Shown here: positions 5,315 to 7,860 of the stretch, in pieces
Layout: every line of letters begins with the position of its first letter
How positions within the stretch are numbered: position 1 is the first letter of the stretch
Source of the DNA: Legionellales bacterium
Lineage (GTDB): Bacteria; Pseudomonadota; Gammaproteobacteria; PIVX01
Direction of reading: 5' to 3'
Assembly (NCBI GenBank): GCA_013215905.1
Contig: JABSQI010000074.1
Location: 1-7,860 of the forward strand
DNA: 7,860 nucleotides
The notes under the pieces: model-generated
Databases searched by the model: none
The model's input: only the letters and a program-made list of their open reading frames with translations
What the model was told of the DNA's origin: nothing
Position numbers and translations under genes: made by a program

Positions 5315-5628
5315 AGTTCAGAAATCTTTGTGGAAATCCCAAAATCTCTATTTCTAATTTCTGCAATACCTTTTAAGTATTCTTCTGCATACTCTTGAGC
5401 ATCGTACAAACTTTTATGATAAGTTTGTAATACTACTTGAACACCATTTTCATCTTCTTTAAAAGAAGTGAATTTGTGAGTTGCATCAAAACCTTTTACC
5501 ATAAAAGCGTCAATCACTTCTTTTACAAAGGTGACACATTCAGCTTTAGATAATGCTAATCCAACATAATCTTTTAATGTTGATGCTTTATCAGCAACAA
5601 CTTGTTCAAAATTATTATTCATAATCAT
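5311..5628 (-). CDS. Hypothetical protein directly after a terminator hairpin
   Basis: A 105-residue soluble protein, unidentified. Helices are likely at FEQVVADKASTLKDYVGLAL and KAECVTFVKEVIDAFMVKG. A strand pair (THKFTSFKEDENGVQVVLQTY), a helix (SLYDAQEYAEEYLKGIAEIR) and a short tail follow. The frame opens with MIMNNN; the second ATG (5622) may be the real start, because the first lies only five bases after the U-tract of the 5634-5664 hairpin. Its stop overlaps the NinB-like gene's start by ATGA, so the pair is probably coupled. Expression must come from read-through or from a promoter inside the hairpin region. Confidence 0.75.
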   Translation of the reverse strand: MIMNNNFEQVVADKASTLKDYVGLALSKAECVTFVKEVIDAFMVKGFDATHKFTSFKEDENGVQVVLQTYHKSLYDAQEYAEEYLKGIAEIRNRDFGISTKISEL

Positions 5629-5633
5629 AAATT

Positions 5634-5664
5634 AAAAAAGCTCTGACATTTACTGCCAGAGCTT
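5634..5664 (-). terminator. Strong intrinsic terminator after the holin-like gene
   Basis: On the minus strand AAGCTCTGGCA pairs with TGTCAGAGCTT over 11 bp with one G-U wobble and the loop GTAAA, then T-rich sequence runs on. It lies 28 bases after the holin-like stop codon and only five bases before the next ATG. It may serve as a terminator with regulated read-through. Confidence 0.8.
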
Positions 5665-5692
5665 CAATTCAAAAATTAAAAATCTAAATAAA

Positions 5693-5905
5693 CTATTCTG
5701 TTTCTTTCTTAGCTGCAAAACGTTCTTTGTCTTTAAAGAAACCAATTACAGCAGTAACGATGATAAGAATAGCATCCCAGATTTTGTCTAGATCAGCAAG
5801 AACAAATTCAATTGCTCCTGCAGCATCTCCAATACCCAACGCTCCTAATAAAAAACCAAGAGCAGTTAGAATGTGTCTTACTAAAGACTTAGTTTGATCA
5901 TTCAT
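5693..5905 (-). CDS. Putative holin-like small membrane protein
   Basis: A 70-residue protein with two predicted membrane helices: about 8-25 (LVRHILTALGFLLGALGI) and about 42-57 (IWDAILIIVTAVIGFF). They are joined by a small-residue loop with acidic residues (GDAAGAIEFVLADLD) and followed by a charged tail (KDKERFAAKKETE). Small size, two membrane helices, a short N-terminus and a charged C-terminus are the general traits of phage holins, which make the membrane pores that release the endolysin. The opening NDQTKSLVRHILTALG recalls small Bacteroidota phage holins. No endolysin gene lies beside it, which weakens the call. It has its own promoter candidate and terminator, so it may be a single-gene transcript. 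Any small phage membrane protein is the alternative. Confidence 0.55.
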   Translation of the reverse strand: MNDQTKSLVRHILTALGFLLGALGIGDAAGAIEFVLADLDKIWDAILIIVTAVIGFFKDKERFAAKKETE

Positions 5906-5913
5906 ATTAAAAA

Positions 5914-5929
5914 TATTAGTTAACTAATA
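5914..5929. promoter_or_regulatory. 16-bp perfect palindrome before the holin-like gene
   Basis: TATTAGTTAACTAATA is a perfect palindrome placed between the candidate -7 box and the start codon, overlapping the predicted transcription start. It could be an operator for timing expression. In DNA this AT-rich such a palindrome could also arise by chance somewhere in the window. Confidence 0.4.
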
Positions 5930-5932
5930 CTT

Positions 5933-5964
5933 CAATATACGAATAATCTTATTTTAAAAGCAAA
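5933..5964 (-). promoter_or_regulatory. Candidate promoter for the holin-like gene
   Basis: On the minus strand TTTG (5964-5961), 21 bases, then TATATTG (5939-5933) fits the Bacteroidota -33/-7 pattern. The -33 box lies inside the last codons of the zinc-ribbon gene. Predicted transcription would begin about 20 bases before the holin-like ATG. Confidence 0.45.
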
Positions 5965-6107
5965 GTTCCATGAACTTTAATGATATCATAACCGCAAGTT
6001 TTGCAGTTATAAGTATCCTTTTCATTTTTTGCTTTTAAATTAGCGCTCCCACAATTAGGGCACTTTAATTTTGTTTTCTTTTGTTTTTTGATGTTGATGC
6101 TAGGCAT
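5949..6107 (-). CDS. Small zinc-ribbon protein
   Basis: A 52-residue protein beginning MPSINIKKQKKTKLKCPNCG. Two zinc knuckles, C16-P-N-C19-G and C35-K-T-C38-G-Y, are separated by 15 residues. This is the classic ribbon that holds one zinc ion, and it follows a strongly basic N-terminus suited to nucleic acid binding. A longer frame reaches back to 6146 inside the helicase gene. I prefer the ATG at 6107 because it gives an 8-base overlap (ATGCCTAG) with the helicase stop, the same geometry seen at the helicase's own start. Coupling to the helicase suggests a shared DNA-processing task. A transcription-related role is equally possible, since zinc ribbons occur widely in both. Confidence 0.75.
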   Translation of the reverse strand: MPSINIKKQKKTKLKCPNCGSANLKAKNEKDTYNCKTCGYDIIKVHGTLLLK

Positions 6108-7167
6108 GTTCGATTGTTTTGATTTTACTCTCATCAAAATTAACAAGAGCTTTTTTTACCCATTCCTCATCAATTGTGTCTCTATAGCAAAGAATATGCA
6201 CTTTAGCAACTTGGTCTTTAGTTAACCTAAGAAATCTACCTATTTTTTGAGCTGATTTCTTATTGTTACCATATGCATGCATTATAATTCCTTCTTTAAG
6301 ATTAGGAATTGTAACACCTTCATTCAATTGTTCTACAGCAGATATTTTCTGTAATCTACCATCTGCAAACAATTCTAAATTTTCTTTAGAATCAGGATTT
6401 TTAGAATGATAGCTGTGTTTACATAATCTGTCTGCTTGTTCCTGTGTATTGCAAAACAATATACATTTTTCTGTAATACTTTGCATTAGTTTTTTTGCAA
6501 GCCTTTCTTTAGAAGGATATGTTTTCATAGCAGACATCCTTAAGATTGCAAAATAACTTTTCTTTCTTCCTGTATTATAATTTACTTTAGAAGTCAAATA
6601 ATTATAATCATGTTCTTCAGAAGAAACCCAAGTTGTAGACTTACCTTTCTTTTTTAAGTTTTTAACTTTAGACAAAGAAAGTTTATGGACAATAATCTCA
6701 TAATTATTAAGCATGTTTGCTACAGCTTGATCAATTGTATACGTAAACACTATGGGGCAATATGTTGTCATCATAGTATACTTGATATCAAACATATTAT
6801 TTGGAGGTGTGCCAGATAACCCTAATATATCTCCTTTGTACGATTGTAAAAAAGGAATATGTTTTGAAGTTAATGAATGGAATTCATCTAATATAATAAA
6901 ATCATAGCTGTTGTCTTGTTTTACTAATGATCTATATGTACTAAATGTGATTAACTTACTCATTTCAGGGTAAATTTTTAACTCTTCTATCCAAGAACTC
7001 ATAACGGATTTTTTAGGTATAACTACTAAAATTTTTTTATATTTTCTAGCAGCTATAACTTTTAAACCTAATCTTGTTTTTCCAGTGCCCATGCACATAT
7101 TTACCCCACAGCGATTGTGAGGTAAAATATGTGATAGTGCTTCTTGATGAAGTGCATTTCTATTCAT
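6100..7167 (-). CDS. Superfamily 2 DNA/RNA helicase (phage DExH type)
   Basis: A two-domain SF2 ATPase. Numbered from the ATG at 7191, motif I is MGTGKT (34-39), Ia is VVIPKKS (56-62), II is LDEFH (101-105), III is LSGTPP (125-130), IV lies in ILFCNTQEQAD (244-254), V is LNEGVTIPN (289-297) and VI is QKIGRFLRL (315-323). All seven core motifs are intact, so it should be an active motor. The layout resembles phage SF2 and UvsW-like helicases that remodel forks or recombination intermediates. At 355 residues it is compact and has no accessory domain. I take the ATG at 7167, which overlaps the upstream stop by 8 bases (ATGAATAG); starts at 7170 or 7191 add one or eight residues. It is probably cotranscribed with the HNH, helical and zinc-ribbon genes. 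Confidence 0.9.
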   Translation of the reverse strand: MNRNALHQEALSHILPHNRCGVNMCMGTGKTRLGLKVIAARKYKKILVVIPKKSVMSSWIEELKIYPEMSKLITFSTYRSLVKQDNSYDFIILDEFHSLTSKHIPFLQSYKGDILGLSGTPPNNMFDIKYTMMTTYCPIVFTYTIDQAVANMLNNYEIIVHKLSLSKVKNLKKKGKSTTWVSSEEHDYNYLTSKVNYNTGRKKSYFAILRMSAMKTYPSKERLAKKLMQSITEKCILFCNTQEQADRLCKHSYHSKNPDSKENLELFADGRLQKISAVEQLNEGVTIPNLKEGIIMHAYGNNKKSAQKIGRFLRLTKDQVAKVHILCYRDTIDEEWVKKALVNFDESKIKTIEHA

Positions 7168-7543
7168 CATCTTTGCTTTTAGCAATTTCATCTAGAAGCT
7201 TACCTAATTTTTCAGCACTTATTCCTTCAGGAGTTATTTTTTCAAGTGCTTTAATAGCTCCTGGTATATCACCTGCCATTAAAGATTTAGCAATTGATTC
7301 TTGAAGAGCTGCCATTTCATCTAAGTGTTTAAACACTTCTCTAGCAGCAATAAATACAAGCTCATTAAAAGAGAATGTTTCTCTGATTTTTTGCGCAATA
7401 TCAGATTTTTTAGCTGCGTCTGAATTTATTGCAAAATCCATGATTTGAGAAAACTTCTTGTTTACTTGATCTTTGCTAACTCCCATAGCTTCATGTAGAT
7501 ATTTAGCATCGCTGTTGTAAGGTGCGTTTTTTAGTTGTGACAT
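7160..7543 (-). CDS. Hypothetical helical protein upstream of the SF2 helicase
   Basis: A 127-residue, acidic and almost wholly helical protein. Segments are DAKYLHEAMGVSKDQVNKK (12-30), SQIMDFAINSDAAKKSDIAQKIRETF (32-57), NELVFIAAREVFKHLDEMAALQESIAKSL (60-88) and GAIKALEKI (95-103), with an ISAEKLGKLLDEIAKSKDDE end. No cysteine, metal site or ATPase motif is present, and the family is unknown to me. It starts 17 bases after the HNH gene, behind an A-run typical of Bacteroidota translation starts. Its stop overlaps the helicase start. A helicase partner or a small structural protein are possibilities without direct support. Confidence 0.75.
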   Translation of the reverse strand: MSQLKNAPYNSDAKYLHEAMGVSKDQVNKKFSQIMDFAINSDAAKKSDIAQKIRETFSFNELVFIAAREVFKHLDEMAALQESIAKSLMAGDIPGAIKALEKITPEGISAEKLGKLLDEIAKSKDDE

Positions 7544-7560
7544 TCTTGTCTTTTTTTTAG

Positions 7561-7821
7561 TTAAAATAATAAATTTGATTCCCTAGCAAATCTAGGGTTC
7601 TTGTGTATAAAATCATGACAAGATCTGCAGCAAGATAACCAAGTAGAAGTATCTAAATAATATTTAGATCTATCTTTGCCTGAATACTTGTGATGTACAT
7701 CTGTTGATTTTAATGTACATCCAGGTAATCTAGCTTCACACATAGGTTTTTCTTCTAAGAAGTTGATTCTAAGCTTTCTATACTTAGCATCTTCTTGCTG
7801 TCTTTTCTTTGATGATTTCAT
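7561..7821 (-). CDS. Small HNH-type (His-Me finger) zinc protein, putative endonuclease
   Basis: An 86-residue protein with a basic N-terminus (MKSSKKRQQEDAKYRKLR) and a compact treble-clef pattern. C28 and C35 (CEARLPGC) are followed by DVHHKYSG with H43-H44, then C65-R-S-C68-H-D-F-I-H73. In the HNH family the first His of the ββα-metal fold acts as general base, and the CxxC plus the earlier Cys pair bind a structural zinc. Here H44 and H73 would be candidates for catalysis and metal binding. Known phage members cut or nick DNA, sometimes assisting packaging or recombination. It lacks a separate DNA-binding domain and could be a free-standing HNH protein. Its ATG follows the previous reading frame's TAA by one base. 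Confidence 0.75.
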   Translation of the reverse strand: MKSSKKRQQEDAKYRKLRINFLEEKPMCEARLPGCTLKSTDVHHKYSGKDRSKYYLDTSTWLSCCRSCHDFIHKNPRFARESNLLF

Positions 7822-7822
7822 T

Positions 7823-7860
7823 TTACTTGATTTTAAAGAAATTAGGTGGTAATAATCCTT
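7823..7860 (-). CDS. C-terminal end of an upstream gene, partial
   Basis: A frame entering from the right edge reads GLLPPNFFKIK and ends with TAA at 7825-7823, one base before the HNH start. Tight spacing to the next gene supports a real gene end. Only 11 residues are visible, so the product cannot be judged and chance remains possible. Confidence 0.4.
   Translation of the reverse strand, partial: GLLPPNFFKIK

Noticed and set aside
5949..6146. Longer 65-residue start for the zinc-ribbon protein
   Set aside because: It would overlap the helicase by 47 bases; the ATG at 6107 gives the compact overlap typical of this window and keeps both zinc knuckles.
7074..7304. Plus-strand frame of 76 codons
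   Set aside because: It is antisense to the helicase start and the helical protein gene, with no start context or recognisable product.

Overview
The window looks like part of a tailed bacteriophage genome (or prophage) whose host belongs to Bacteroidota. The phage assignment rests on gene content: a DnaB/gp4-type helicase core, a small SF2 helicase, a small HNH protein, a NinB-like protein, a holin-like protein, a tRNA, and many short unknown genes packed with 4 to 8 base overlaps. The host assignment is inference. It rests on strong AT richness, starts preceded by A/T tracts with no clear Shine-Dalgarno sites, a signal peptide ending in A-Q-T, and promoter candidates resembling the Bacteroidota form (TTG/TTTG, about 20 bases, TATATT). 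A crAss-like or related phage is possible, but no terminase, portal or capsid gene is present to settle it.

All genes but one lie on the minus strand, so transcription runs mostly from right to left. In that order the window holds: the last codons of an unidentified gene (7823-7860); a small HNH protein (7561-7821); a helical protein (7160-7543); an SF2 helicase (6100-7167); a zinc-ribbon protein (5949-6107); a holin-like membrane protein (5693-5905) with its own candidate promoter and a strong terminator; an unknown gene (5311-5628); and a NinB-like gene (4928-5314). Then comes the only plus-strand gene (4532-4936). It is separated by a divergent, palindrome-bearing control region from a tight four-gene minus-strand operon (3142-4467), where each gene overlaps the next by ATGA.

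A 604-base gene-free stretch (2538-3141) follows. It holds a complete tRNA-Leu(UAA) and an unusual density of RNA hairpins. Four terminator-like hairpins, all oriented for the minus strand, lie in series between the tRNA and the next gene. A fifth lies upstream of the tRNA, and a non-terminator hairpin sits two bases before its 5' end.

Downstream is a second cluster: a signal-peptide protein (2070-2537), a winged-helix/replisome-organizer-like protein (1473-2069), a DnaB/T7 gp4-type helicase core (520-1461) and a conserved-looking unknown gene that leaves the window (1-516). The organizer-like protein probably works with the helicase at the phage replication fork. The SF2 helicase, NinB-like, zinc-ribbon and HNH genes point to DNA recombination, repair or processing. 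Most other genes cannot be given a function from sequence alone.
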